A DNA stretch of 64,000 nucleotides, taken from NCBI GenBank assembly GCA_964404985.1, contig CAYOMD010000004.1, forward strand, positions 70,003 through 134,002, in the 5' to 3' direction. A program made the translations under genes and the position numbers. The stretch comes from Hankyongella sp964404985. GTDB taxonomy: Bacteria; Pseudomonadota; Alphaproteobacteria; Sphingomonadales; Sphingomonadaceae. Under the pieces are notes generated by a model. The model ran no database searches and was not told the DNA's origin. It saw nothing but the letters and a program-made list of their open reading frames with translations. This document shows, in pieces, positions 1-8,011 of this stretch (its first letter is position 1; every line of letters begins with the position of its first letter).

Positions 1-449
1 CTGAAGACCTGCTGATTGTAGCGCTTGGCCGAATGGCGCGCCGTCACATGGCCGACTTCGTGGCCGAGCACAGACGCCAGTTCCGCCTCGCTATTCATCA
101 GCGCCAGCAGTTGACGCGAGATATAGACATACCCCCCCGGCAAAGCGAAGGCGTTGATGACCTGCGAATTCAGCAGCGTGAAGGTAAAACCGAGGTTCGG
201 CAGTTCGGAGTTTGCCGCCATCTGCGCGCCAACTTGCGCGACATACCCACTGATCTTGGGGTCCGGGTAGGCACCGCCGAACTCCGCCAGCAGCTTGGGA
301 TGTTCCTGCACCCCGAGCGCCCGCTCCTGTGCTGGCGACATCAATGGGGTGAAGTCCTTCTGGCCGGTCGCCGGGTTGGTCACGCAGCTGGTGAGCAGAC
401 TCAAGCCCGAGCAGGCAACGAGCAGAGCGCGGAGCGTGCGGTTTTGCAT
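1..449 (-). CDS. M48 family metallopeptidase lipoprotein, C-terminus off the window
   Basis: The minus-strand frame is open from the ATG at 449 to the window edge, giving 149 visible residues. The start MQNRTLRALLVACSGLSLLTSC is a lipoprotein signal with lipobox LTSC, so the protein should be membrane anchored and face the periplasm. The zinc-protease motif HEVGH lies near residue 135 in a context (SEAELASVLGHEVGHVTARH) typical of peptidase family M48. Members of this family degrade or help fold outer-membrane and periplasmic proteins. The C-terminal third-zinc-ligand region and any TPR domain are outside the window. The family assignment is firm; the exact orthologue is not. Confidence 0.9.
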   Translation of the reverse strand, partial: MQNRTLRALLVACSGLSLLTSCVTNPATGQKDFTPLMSPAQERALGVQEHPKLLAEFGGAYPDPKISGYVAQVGAQMAANSELPNLGFTFTLLNSQVINAFALPGGYVYISRQLLALMNSEAELASVLGHEVGHVTARHSAKRYNQQVF

Positions 450-500
450 GGTCAGATCCTCCCGACTACAGGGTAGCGGAAGCCCCGGCCACCTGCCAAC

Positions 501-1241
501 CTAAAGGAACATCGACACACTGTTGAGCACGATATCCATCTCGGACGCGACCTCGTGCGTGCCTTCCCAGATCATACGCCCGGCAACGAAGACAATGACG
601 GCCAGACCGACATAGGCAATCCAGCGATAACGCTCGATATATTTGGCGATAATGTTGGCCGCCAGACCCATCAGGGCGACCGAGAGGATAAGCCCAAGAA
701 CCAGAATGCCGGGGTGATCACGCGCGGCACCGGCTACTGCCAGTACGTTGTCGAGGCTCATGCTGACATCGGCAACTGCGACGGCCCAGGCCGCACTCGC
801 GAAGCTCTTTGTGGACTTCGGGCCCTCGATCTCAGGCGTATCCGGGTCGTCGACCAGCACGGTTTTGGGTGCCGGGTGCAGCTCGCGCCACATTTTCCAG
901 CACACCCAGAGCAGCAGCAGACCACCAGCCAGCACCAGCCCGACGATCTGCAGCAGCTGTGTCACGACCAGCGCAAAGCCGATGCGCAGGACCAGTGCTG
1001 CAATGATACCGATCAGGATCACCTTCTGGCGGTCCTTGGGCGGCAGGCCGGCGGCCAGCGCGCCGACGACAATGGCATTATCCCCGGCCAACACCAGGTC
1101 GATCATCAGGACCTGAAAGAAGGCGGCCGCCGCAGAAGGCGTCGTGATATTCGAGAAGTCGGCCATTATCGCCGCCCAGATTTCCGCGGGCGACCCCAAA
1201 CCGCTAGCAGCGGCTGATACACTGATAAACCCGATATCCAT
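501..1241 (-). CDS. TerC/YjbE-family integral membrane protein
   Basis: A 246-residue polytopic membrane protein. The characteristic TerC signature LVLAGDNAIVVGALAAGLP lies near residues 50-70 and a second acidic motif, ADVSMSLDNVLAVAGAA, is near residue 160; these paired Asp-Asn motifs define the TerC fold, whose members have been tied to manganese export or tellurite resistance. Seven or so hydrophobic segments are visible. An internal Met (residue 26, IMADFSNITTP) could be the true start, since the first 25 residues are less typical. It begins 3 bases downstream of the rho stop, so the two are probably cotranscribed. The metal specificity cannot be read from sequence. Confidence 0.87.
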   Translation of the reverse strand: MDIGFISVSAAASGLGSPAEIWAAIMADFSNITTPSAAAAFFQVLMIDLVLAGDNAIVVGALAAGLPPKDRQKVILIGIIAALVLRIGFALVVTQLLQIVGLVLAGGLLLLWVCWKMWRELHPAPKTVLVDDPDTPEIEGPKSTKSFASAAWAVAVADVSMSLDNVLAVAGAARDHPGILVLGLILSVALMGLAANIIAKYIERYRWIAYVGLAVIVFVAGRMIWEGTHEVASEMDIVLNSVSMFL

Positions 1242-1243
1242 AG

Positions 1244-2500
1244 CTACTGATTCATGGCGTCAAAGAAGTCCTCGTTGGACTTGGAAGACTTCAGCTTGTC
1301 AATGAGGAATTCCATGGCGTCGACCGTCCCCATCTGCATGAGGATCCTACGCAGCACCCACATCTTGGAGAGCGTTGCCTTATCGGCCAGCAGTTCTTCC
1401 TTGCGGGTGCCTGATTTGCCGACATCAAGGGCCGGGAAGATGCGCTTGTCCGCCACCTTGCGGTCGAGAACGATTTCCGAGTTGCCGGTGCCCTTGAACT
1501 CTTCGAAAATCACTTCATCCATCCGCGAGCCGGTATCGATCAGCGCGGTCGCGATGATGGTCAGCGAGCCACCTTCCTCGATGTTGCGGGCGGCCCCGAA
1601 AAAGCGCTTGGGCCGCTGGAGCGCATTCGCATCGACACCGCCGGTCAGTACTTTACCCGACGATGGCACCACGGTGTTGTAGGCACGACCGAGCCGGGTG
1701 ATCGAATCAAGCAGGATCACCACATCCTTCTTGTGCTCAACCAGCCGCTTGGCCTTCTCGATGACCATTTCCGCCACCTGCACGTGACGGGATGCCGGCT
1801 CATCGAAGGTCGAGGAAATAACCTCGCCCTTGACCGAGCGCTGCATGTCCGTGACTTCCTCCGGTCGCTCGTCAATCAGCAGCACGATCAGGAAAACTTC
1901 CGGGTGGTTGGTGGTGATGGCGCGGGCAATGTTTTGCAGCAGCACGGTTTTCCCGACGCGCGGCGGTGCCACGATCAGCGCACGCTGGCCTTTACCCTGC
2001 GGCGATACGATATCGATGATGCGGGCCGACAGATCCCGGATCGTCGGGTCCCGCATGTCGAGGTTCAGCTTCTCATCCGGGTACAGCGGGGTCAGGTTAT
2101 CGAAATTGACCCGGTGTCGAACGACATCCGGATCGTCAAAATTGATCGTGTTGACACGGGTCAGGGCGAAATAGCGCTCGCCATCCTTGGGTGCGCGGAT
2201 TTCCCCTTCAACCGTATCGCCTGTCCGCAGGTTGAACCGCCGGACCTGGCTTGGGCTGACGTAGATGTCGTCCGGCCCTGCAAGATAATTGGCCTCCGGG
2301 GAACGAAGAAACCCGAAACCATCCTGCAGAACCTCGATCACGCCGACGCCGATGATCGTCTCGCCTTCCTCAGCTTTTTCTTTGAGGATCGAGAACATCA
2401 GATCCTGCTTGCGCAGAGTGGATGCGCCCTCGACGCCATGGTCTTCGGCCATAGCAACTAGCTCTGCGGGCGATTTCCGCTTTAATTCAACGAGATACAT
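1244..2500 (-). CDS. rho: Transcription termination factor Rho
   Basis: A full-length 418-residue Rho, the hexameric RNA-dependent ATPase that releases RNA polymerase. The N-terminal helical domain (ELKRKSPAELVAMAEDHGVE) is followed by the cold-shock-like RNA-binding domain (GFGFLRSPEANYLAGPDDIYVS) and the RecA-type motor with Walker A PPRVGKTVLLQNIA near residue 180 and Walker B region VVILLDSITRLGRAYN. Placement next to hemJ-hemE is the usual alphaproteobacterial ori-side order. A 133-base leader separates it from hemJ; a TTGACT and a TATACC occur there, but 24 bases apart, too far for a convincing sigma-70 promoter. Confidence 0.98.
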   Translation of the reverse strand: MYLVELKRKSPAELVAMAEDHGVEGASTLRKQDLMFSILKEKAEEGETIIGVGVIEVLQDGFGFLRSPEANYLAGPDDIYVSPSQVRRFNLRTGDTVEGEIRAPKDGERYFALTRVNTINFDDPDVVRHRVNFDNLTPLYPDEKLNLDMRDPTIRDLSARIIDIVSPQGKGQRALIVAPPRVGKTVLLQNIARAITTNHPEVFLIVLLIDERPEEVTDMQRSVKGEVISSTFDEPASRHVQVAEMVIEKAKRLVEHKKDVVILLDSITRLGRAYNTVVPSSGKVLTGGVDANALQRPKRFFGAARNIEEGGSLTIIATALIDTGSRMDEVIFEEFKGTGNSEIVLDRKVADKRIFPALDVGKSGTRKEELLADKATLSKMWVLRRILMQMGTVDAMEFLIDKLKSSKSNEDFFDAMNQ

Positions 2501-2633
2501 GAGTGCTTCAACATGGTAGGAGGGTGCAGGCAGGGGGCTGTTCGCCCAAGCGACCGCCTGCGATGCAGGACGCGGTATAATTGCTATGCAGAATGGCGGC
2601 TGAAGTCAACCCATCAGCCAAAACTGTGCCCTG

Positions 2634-3083
2634 TCAGAACGGTTTCACGATGACGAGAATCACAATTGGAATGGTAGAAAGTGTCGGTATTTCATTCGCG
2701 ATCCGGTAGAAACGACTGCTGCGTTTGTTGGCCCCTCTGGCAAAGTCCTTGCGCCAGCGCGCCAGCATCCCGTGATAGCCAGACAGCAGGAAAACCATCA
2801 CCAGCTTGAGATGCAGCCAGCCGTTGCCGGCAAATCCCAGATGAAACGCCAGCGCCAAACCGAACAGCCAGGTCAGTATCATTGAAGGATTGATGATGAT
2901 CCGTAGCAGCCGGCTTTCCCGCTCTCGCCAGCTAAGGTCTTCCGGTGAACCGAAAGCACATTCGCTGTGGTAGGCGAAGTAGCGTGGCAGGATGAACAGG
3001 CCCGCCATCCAGAAGATGACGAAGATGACATGCAGTGCCTTGATCCAGAGGTAACTCTCACCGAGCCATCCCGGTTCCAGCAT
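2634..3083 (-). CDS. hemJ: Protoporphyrinogen oxidase HemJ
   Basis: A 149-residue membrane protein that oxidises protoporphyrinogen IX to protoporphyrin IX in haem synthesis. The start was placed at MLEPGWLGESYLWIKAL (3083), because the longer open frame upstream runs back into hemE and is not HemJ-like. The segment WIKALHVIFVIFWMAGLFIL carries the conserved His of the first membrane helix, and four hydrophobic segments follow. The stop of hemE lies 11 bases upstream, so hemE-hemJ form an operon of two haem enzymes, with rho following. Confidence 0.95.
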   Translation of the reverse strand: MLEPGWLGESYLWIKALHVIFVIFWMAGLFILPRYFAYHSECAFGSPEDLSWRERESRLLRIIINPSMILTWLFGLALAFHLGFAGNGWLHLKLVMVFLLSGYHGMLARWRKDFARGANKRSSRFYRIANEIPTLSTIPIVILVIVKPF

Positions 3084-3094
3084 TATCAATCCTT

Positions 3095-4117
3095 TCAGCG
3101 GATATTCTGGCGGACCCGCGCCAGCAACTGTTCGACATGCGCGATCGGCACATCCGGCGTGATGCCATGGCCAAGATTGAGGATATGCGGCCGGGACGCA
3201 AATCCCGCAAGACATGCGTCAATTGCCGCATCCAGCGACGGGCCCCCAGCCCGCAAAGCCACCGGGTCAACATTGCCCTGAACCGGAAAACCCGCTGGCA
3301 ACACAGTATCCAGCCAGACCGGATCGATAGTTTCATCAACACCAAGGGCATCAACACCTGTTTGTGCCGCATAGGGGATCACCATGACCCCAGCCCCGCG
3401 TGGGAACCCGATGATTGGAACTGTCGGATGACGCCGTTTCAGCGCCTGCACGATCTGCCGGGTCGGGGCGATGACCAAGGTCTCGAACAGCGCCGGGGCA
3501 AGCACACCGGACCAACTGTCGAAAAGCTGGACCACCTGTACCCCGGCGAGAATCTGCTGATCGAGATAGTGGATGGTGCAATCGACAATCGCCTCCAGAA
3601 TGGCGTTCATCCGTACCGGCTCCCGGTACGCCAATAGCCGCGCGTCGGCATGGTCACGGCTGCCCTTGCCGTTGATCATGTAGGTCGCAACCGTCCAGGG
3701 ACTGCCGGCAAAGCCGATCAGCGGCACATCTGCGGGCAGGCTCTCCCGCAATAGTCTGACTGTCTCATAGACGGGGGAGAGACGGGCATAGTCCGGCGTC
3801 AGGGCTGTCAGGTCTGCGTCCTTGAGCGCAGGCGCCATCTGCGGACCTTCGCCTTCGTTGAACCAGAGATCCTGACCCAGGGCATGGGCGACCACCAGAA
3901 TATCACTGAACAAGATGGCCGCATCGAACCCGAAGCGGCGGATCGGCTGGAGCGTGACCTCCGTGGCAAAAGCCGGATTGTATACAAGGTCCAGAAAACC
4001 GCCGGCTTGCGCACGGCTGTTCCGGTATTCCGGCAGATAGCGCCCAGCCTGACGCATGAGCCATACCGGTGGCGGGTCAACCCTGTGGCCGCCAAGTACG
4101 TCGAGAAATCCGGTCAT
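3095..4117 (-). CDS. hemE: Uroporphyrinogen decarboxylase HemE
   Basis: A complete 340-residue uroporphyrinogen III decarboxylase, which removes four carboxyl groups to make coproporphyrinogen III. The diagnostic N-terminal motif PPVWLMRQAGRYLPEYR (residues about 16-32) and the second signature GFAGSPWTVATYMINGKGS are both present. It is the first gene left of the hemE/maf interval and is read away from it. A TAATAT box on the minus strand just upstream (about 4140-4145) could be a -10 element, but no good -35 box pairs with it. In Caulobacter and Rickettsia hemE directly borders the chromosomal origin. Confidence 0.98.
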   Translation of the reverse strand: MTGFLDVLGGHRVDPPPVWLMRQAGRYLPEYRNSRAQAGGFLDLVYNPAFATEVTLQPIRRFGFDAAILFSDILVVAHALGQDLWFNEGEGPQMAPALKDADLTALTPDYARLSPVYETVRLLRESLPADVPLIGFAGSPWTVATYMINGKGSRDHADARLLAYREPVRMNAILEAIVDCTIHYLDQQILAGVQVVQLFDSWSGVLAPALFETLVIAPTRQIVQALKRRHPTVPIIGFPRGAGVMVIPYAAQTGVDALGVDETIDPVWLDTVLPAGFPVQGNVDPVALRAGGPSLDAAIDACLAGFASRPHILNLGHGITPDVPIAHVEQLLARVRQNIR

Positions 4118-4464
4118 CCAGTCCGTCCAAAATGATTCTATATTAAGAATCTTTAAACCTTAGTTGTATCTTTAGAGCGCTGAGTCACGGGGATATCTTG
4201 TTTCATCCCCAGGGTCCAAGCGGCATTTCCCGTGAGCAGGCCCCATGTGCCGGTGAGTCGCAGGGTGTACTCCCCATAATTCACATGCGTCCGATACTGT
4301 TATCCTGCTGCGGATGATTGCGGGCAATCAAACCCTGAACCATGCCCTCCCTGTGGCTGCGCATTTCATCCCCAGGTGCATGATCGATACTGTCCACGAG
4401 TCGTCCCCAGAGCTGGCCACAGGGGTATCTTTGCGTGCGGCTCAAAGTCGTTTAGGCACGTAGT
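4118..4464. other. oriC: Candidate chromosomal replication origin (hemE/maf intergenic region)
   Basis: A 347-base gene-free gap from which genes diverge on both sides. It contains an AT-rich stretch (about 4130-4175) next to hemE, including TTAA-N6-TTAA at 4143-4156, which is close to but not the CtrA consensus TTAA-N7-TTAA. The 13-mer TTTCATCCCCAGG occurs twice (4201-4213 and 4364-4376); its core TCATCCCCA matches 7 of 9 positions of the DnaA box TTATCCACA. Looser relatives are TCGTCCCCA (4401-4409), TTATCCTGC (4300-4308), TGTCCACGA (4391-4399) and the minus-strand GATATCCCCGTG (4186-4197). The position equals that of the mapped hemE-linked origins of other Alphaproteobacteria. No perfect DnaA box is present, so this stays a candidate. 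Confidence 0.5.
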
Positions 4465-5061
4465 ATGAATGAAAGCCTGATCCTGGCCTCTACCAGTTCG
4501 AGCCGCCGCGCCATGCTGACCGCAGCGGGGCTCACGTTTGAGGCTATCTCTCCCGGTGTTGATGAGGCGGCTATCAAGTACGCGATGCCCGGCACAACCG
4601 GTGCGACCCTTGCCGATGCCCTCGCACAGACCAAAGCGCTGCAGGTGTCCCGCCGCCGGGACGCCGCGCTGGTCCTGGGCGCTGACCAAGTCTTAGAAAC
4701 TGAGGATGGAACCCTGTTTGACAAACCGGCGACACTGGATGAAGCCATGGATCATCTCCACAGGTTGTCCGGCAAGACGCACACCCTGATCTCGGCAGCG
4801 GTTGTGGCGCAAGGCGGGCACCCGGTATGGCGCGCGACCACGCAGGCACGGTTGACAATGCGCGCACTCAGCGATGCCTTCATTGCGAATTATTTCGCAC
4901 AGGAGGGGGAGGCGATATTGTCCAGTGTTGGCTGCTACCGGATTGAAGGCCGGGGTGCCCAGCTCTTCGAGCGGATTGAGGGTGATCATTTCACCATCAT
5001 GGGACTGCCGCTGTTGCCGTTGCTGCAGTTCCTGCGCCTGCGGGAATTCATACCGTCATGA
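4465..5061 (+). CDS. maf: Maf-family nucleoside triphosphate pyrophosphatase
   Basis: A 198-residue Maf protein. The start LILASTSSSRRAMLTAAGLTFE holds the family motif S-S-x-x-R, and later blocks (LGADQVLE, TLDEAMDHLHRLSGKTHTLISA) match Maf house-cleaning pyrophosphatases that hydrolyse dTTP, UTP or modified pyrimidine nucleotides. It opens the rightward operon, and its last four bases (ATGA) overlap the aroE start. In several Alphaproteobacteria a DUF299 regulator gene sits between the origin and maf; it is missing here, so maf is the first gene to the right of the gap. Confidence 0.95.
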   Translation: MNESLILASTSSSRRAMLTAAGLTFEAISPGVDEAAIKYAMPGTTGATLADALAQTKALQVSRRRDAALVLGADQVLETEDGTLFDKPATLDEAMDHLHRLSGKTHTLISAAVVAQGGHPVWRATTQARLTMRALSDAFIANYFAQEGEAILSSVGCYRIEGRGAQLFERIEGDHFTIMGLPLLPLLQFLRLREFIPS

Positions 5062-5897
5062 CGTCATCGGCCAGAATACCCCCGGTTGCGGGTGTTATGG
5101 GTGATCCGGTCATCCATTCTCTCTCGCCGCGCATCCACGGGGAGTGGTTGCGACAGACAGGCATTGACGGTCACTACGTCCGCCTGCCGGTGCGGGGGGC
5201 CGAATTATCGCAGGCCCTCAGCGCATTACCGGCGCTGGGCTTTTGTGGTGTCAATCTGACCCTGCCGCACAAGGAACACGCATTGCGCCTGGTTGACGAT
5301 ATTGCCGGACCGGCGGTAGCCGTCGGCGCGCTGAATGTGGTGGTTGTTGGCGCAGATGGTCGACTGACTGGCCACAACACCGATGTGGCGGGTGTTTTAT
5401 CGCCGCTCGACAAGGCTGATCTGGCCGGAAAACCGGTCTGCGTACTGGGGGCAGGCGGTGCGGCGCGGGCCGTGCTCAAAGCCATGTCAATTTTGCAGGT
5501 GGGTGAAGTCCGGCTGGTCAATCGTTCAGTGGTTCGCGGGCAGGAGTTGCTGGAGCATTTCGGGCACCAGGGTTCGGTCGGTGACTGGGCGACGGTCAGT
5601 CAGGCCTATAAGGGCGCGGCACTGGTCATCAACGCATCGAGCCTTGGCATGGTCGGGCAACCGCCGCTGCCGGCAGAGGCACTCCAGTTTGGTGCGGTGG
5701 CGCAGAACACCATTGTGTTCGATATAGTCTACAAGCCTCTGGAGACGGCGTTGTTGTCGGCAGCGCGTGCGCAGGGTCTAGCGGCTATCGATGGCCTGGC
5801 CATGCTGTTGGCGCAGGCAGCCCCGGCGTTCGAGCTGTTCTACGGTGTGCCGGCCCCTGCAGACCATGCGGCCCTCAGGTCGATGCTGACAGCATGA
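5058..5897 (+). CDS. aroE: Shikimate dehydrogenase AroE
   Basis: A 279-residue shikimate 5-dehydrogenase, which reduces 3-dehydroshikimate with NADPH in aromatic amino-acid synthesis. The N-terminal substrate domain has the motif HSLSPRIHGEWLRQ and the catalytic lysine in NLTLPHKEHAL; the catalytic Asp is in GHNTDVAG; the nucleotide fold carries VLGAGGAARAVLKAM. The start overlaps the maf stop and its end overlaps the coaE start, each by four bases, so translation is probably coupled across maf-aroE-coaE. Confidence 0.97.
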   Translation: MTSSARIPPVAGVMGDPVIHSLSPRIHGEWLRQTGIDGHYVRLPVRGAELSQALSALPALGFCGVNLTLPHKEHALRLVDDIAGPAVAVGALNVVVVGADGRLTGHNTDVAGVLSPLDKADLAGKPVCVLGAGGAARAVLKAMSILQVGEVRLVNRSVVRGQELLEHFGHQGSVGDWATVSQAYKGAALVINASSLGMVGQPPLPAEALQFGAVAQNTIVFDIVYKPLETALLSAARAQGLAAIDGLAMLLAQAAPAFELFYGVPAPADHAALRSMLTA

Positions 5898-6508
5898 TTG
5901 TCATCGGTCTGACCGGCTCGGTCGGCATGGGCAAATCCACGACGGCCGCCATGTTCGCAGAGCTTGGCATCCCGGTGCTGGATGCCGATGCAGTGGTGCA
6001 CCGGCTGCAAGGCCCGCGGGGCCGGGCGTTGCCCGCGATCGAACAGCGTTTTCCCGGCACCACGGGAGTACAAGGCCTTGACCGTGCCGCCATGGGCCGG
6101 ATTGCCTTCGATGATCCACAGGCGCGCCGTGCCCTGCAAGACATCATGTTTCCGCTGGTGGCAAGCGAGCGAACGCGGTGGATGGCACAGCAGCGCCGTG
6201 CCGGTGCCAGCATTGTCCTGCTCGATATTCCGTTGCTATTCGAGTCCGGGATGGACCGGCACTGTGATGTAACTTGCGTGGTATGGAGTCCGCCATTTTT
6301 GCAGGCGCAGCGGGTCTTGCGCCGCCCCGGTATGACGGCAGAGCGGTTGCGCGCCATTCGCTCTGCCCAGATGCCGGTACACGACAAACGCCGCCGCGCC
6401 GACATCAGCATCCCGACCGGGCTCGGTCGGGCGATCACACGGCGCCATGTGCGCAAACTCCTGGCTTGTCTGCGCCGTCGGCCTTTGTCAGGGTGCCCGC
6501 ATGCGTGA
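5894..6508 (+). CDS. coaE: Dephospho-CoA kinase CoaE
   Basis: A 204-residue kinase performing the last step of coenzyme A synthesis. The N-terminal P-loop GLTGSVGMGKSTTAAMFAEL and the following LDADAVVHRL block are diagnostic, and IVLLDIPLLFESGMD matches the CoA-binding region. ATGA overlap with aroE and an 8-base overlap with dnaQ place it in the middle of the ori-proximal operon. The basic C-terminus (RHVRKLLACLRRRPLSG) is ordinary for the family. Confidence 0.96.
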   Translation: MIVIGLTGSVGMGKSTTAAMFAELGIPVLDADAVVHRLQGPRGRALPAIEQRFPGTTGVQGLDRAAMGRIAFDDPQARRALQDIMFPLVASERTRWMAQQRRAGASIVLLDIPLLFESGMDRHCDVTCVVWSPPFLQAQRVLRRPGMTAERLRAIRSAQMPVHDKRRRADISIPTGLGRAITRRHVRKLLACLRRRPLSGCPHA

Positions 6509-7187
6509 GATTATCCTTGATACCGAGACGACCGGCCTTGACCCTGCCAACGGGGACCGGGTTGTCGAGATCGGCTGCCTCGTGCTGATCAACCGGGTGC
6601 CGACCGGGGAGTTCTTTCACGAGTACCTTAATCCTGAGCGGTCGATGCCGGCAGGGGCTGAGCGCGTTCACGGGCTGAGCGATGCGTTTCTGGCGGACAA
6701 GCCGCTGTTCTCTGCGGTGGCCGATGCCTTTCTGGCGTTTGTCGGCGACGATCCCATTGTTGCCCACAATGCGCCATTCGACTTCGGATTCCTCAACGCG
6801 GAGCTGGTGCGGATTGGTCACAGCCCGCTCGCGCGCGAGCGCATGATCGACACACGCGAGATCGCCAAGCAGCGATTCCCTGGTGCCAAGGCGTCCCTTG
6901 ATGCCTTGTGCACGCGGTTCAATATCGATCGATCGGCCCGGGTGAAGCACGGGGCCTTGCTGGACGCTGAACTGCTGGCCGCCGTCTATCTGGAGCTGAC
7001 TGGCGGGCGTCAGCAAGCGCTCGATCTTGCCGCCGACACAGAGGACCCGCAATTCGGGCAAACTGCCGCCATGACGTCAGCGCGAGCGGCCAGAATCCCA
7101 AGGACTTTTGCACCCACCCCGGAAGAACGGGACGCCCATGGCGTGTTTATCGCCACCATGCAGAACCCGATCTGGACACGCGCATGA
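6501..7187 (+). CDS. dnaQ: DNA polymerase III epsilon subunit (3'-5' exonuclease)
   Basis: The proofreading exonuclease of the replicative polymerase. The start was taken at ATG 6501 (MREIILDTETTGLDP), since the open frame upstream lies inside coaE. The DEDDh motifs are visible: DTETTGLDP (ExoI, residues about 7-15), AHNAPFDFGFLNAEL (ExoII) and the final H-D block RVKHGALLDAELLAAVY (ExoIII). The length of 228 residues is typical for an alphaproteobacterial DnaQ. It overlaps coaE by 8 bases and hisE by 4. Confidence 0.97.
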   Translation: MREIILDTETTGLDPANGDRVVEIGCLVLINRVPTGEFFHEYLNPERSMPAGAERVHGLSDAFLADKPLFSAVADAFLAFVGDDPIVAHNAPFDFGFLNAELVRIGHSPLARERMIDTREIAKQRFPGAKASLDALCTRFNIDRSARVKHGALLDAELLAAVYLELTGGRQQALDLAADTEDPQFGQTAAMTSARAARIPRTFAPTPEERDAHGVFIATMQNPIWTRA

Positions 7188-7501
7188 ACTTGCTGGACGA
7201 CCTTTACGCCACCATTCTGGCGCGGCGCAGCGGTGACCCTTCATCCAGCTATGTTGCGGCACTGACACGCAAAGGCCGCAGCAAAATCGCCCAGAAGGTC
7301 GGCGAAGAGGCCGTCGAGACCGCACTGGCTGCCGTGAGCGGTGATCAAGCGCAAGTGGCAGCGGAATCAGCCGACCTGCTGTTTCATCTCTGCGTGCTCT
7401 GGGCCGATTGTGGGCTGACACCGCAGGATGTCTATGCGGTGCTCGAACAGCGCCAGGGGCAATCCGGCCTGGCGGAAAAAGCCGCCCGCCCATCCTCATG
7501 A
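7184..7501 (+). CDS. hisE: Phosphoribosyl-ATP pyrophosphatase HisE
   Basis: A 105-residue stand-alone HisE, second step of histidine biosynthesis, hydrolysing phosphoribosyl-ATP to phosphoribosyl-AMP. The all-helical MazG-like fold is recognisable from SSYVAALTRKGRSKIAQKVG, EEAVETALAAV and the acidic block AAESADLLFHLCVLWAD. It is usually found in a his operon; here it sits at the end of the maf-aroE-coaE-dnaQ run with ATGA coupling, separated from other his genes in this window. Start ATG overlaps the dnaQ stop. Confidence 0.95.
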   Translation: MNLLDDLYATILARRSGDPSSSYVAALTRKGRSKIAQKVGEEAVETALAAVSGDQAQVAAESADLLFHLCVLWADCGLTPQDVYAVLEQRQGQSGLAEKAARPSS

Positions 7502-7899
7502 GGGACATTATGGTTGTACATGCCCGCCAACCCTATGACGACAGCAACATCTTCGCCCGGATCCTGCGCGGGGAGATTCCCTGCCGCAAGGTCTATGAGG
7601 ATGCGTTCGCGCTCGCCTTCCACGACATCAACCCGCAGGCCGATGTGCATGTGCTGGTGATCCCGAAAGGGCCGTATGTCTCGTACGCCGATTTTTGTGA
7701 TGATGGCTCAGACGCGCTGGTAACCGGGTTTTTCCGCGCGGTTGCCAAGGTCGCGCAGGACCTGGGCCTGGTTGAGAGTGGCTACCGGATGCTGGCCAAT
7801 GCCGGTGCCAACGCGCATCAGGAGGTTCCGCATTTTCACGTGCACCTGTTCGGGGGTCATGCGCTGGGGCCGATGCTGGTCAAGCGCAATTCTCACTGA
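7498..7899 (+). CDS. HIT-family nucleotide-binding hydrolase (HinT-like)
   Basis: A 133-residue histidine-triad protein. The triad HFHVHLFGG near residue 115 and the N-terminal block NIFARILRGEIPCRKVYED are the hallmarks of HinT/PKCI-type purine nucleoside phosphoramidases. Two in-frame ATG codons exist (7498 and 7510); the first overlaps the hisE stop as ATGA and was preferred because coupling of this kind runs through the whole operon. It is the last gene of that operon; a 112-base gap without clear terminator follows. Confidence 0.93.
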   Translation: MRDIMVVHARQPYDDSNIFARILRGEIPCRKVYEDAFALAFHDINPQADVHVLVIPKGPYVSYADFCDDGSDALVTGFFRAVAKVAQDLGLVESGYRMLANAGANAHQEVPHFHVHLFGGHALGPMLVKRNSH

Positions 7900-8011
7900 G
7901 CGCATTTTCCCTCTCCCGCGAAGCTTCTGAAGCGACTAGGCTCACAAAATTGCGCTTGAGACATGAGAGCCCTCAGGGTCCATCAAGCGGGGCAGTACAG
8001 GGAGTCATCGG

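Noticed and set aside
2501..2633. Sigma-70 promoter for rho
   Set aside because: TTGACT and TATACC are 24 bases apart, far from the required 16-18.
4143..4156. CtrA site (TTAA-N6-TTAA) in the candidate origin
   Set aside because: Spacing is 6 rather than 7, so it was not called as a CtrA site, only mentioned.
7825..7845. TTTTCACGTGCACC resembling parS
   Set aside because: Five mismatches to the 16-bp palindrome; the sequence encodes the conserved HFHVH triad of the HIT protein.
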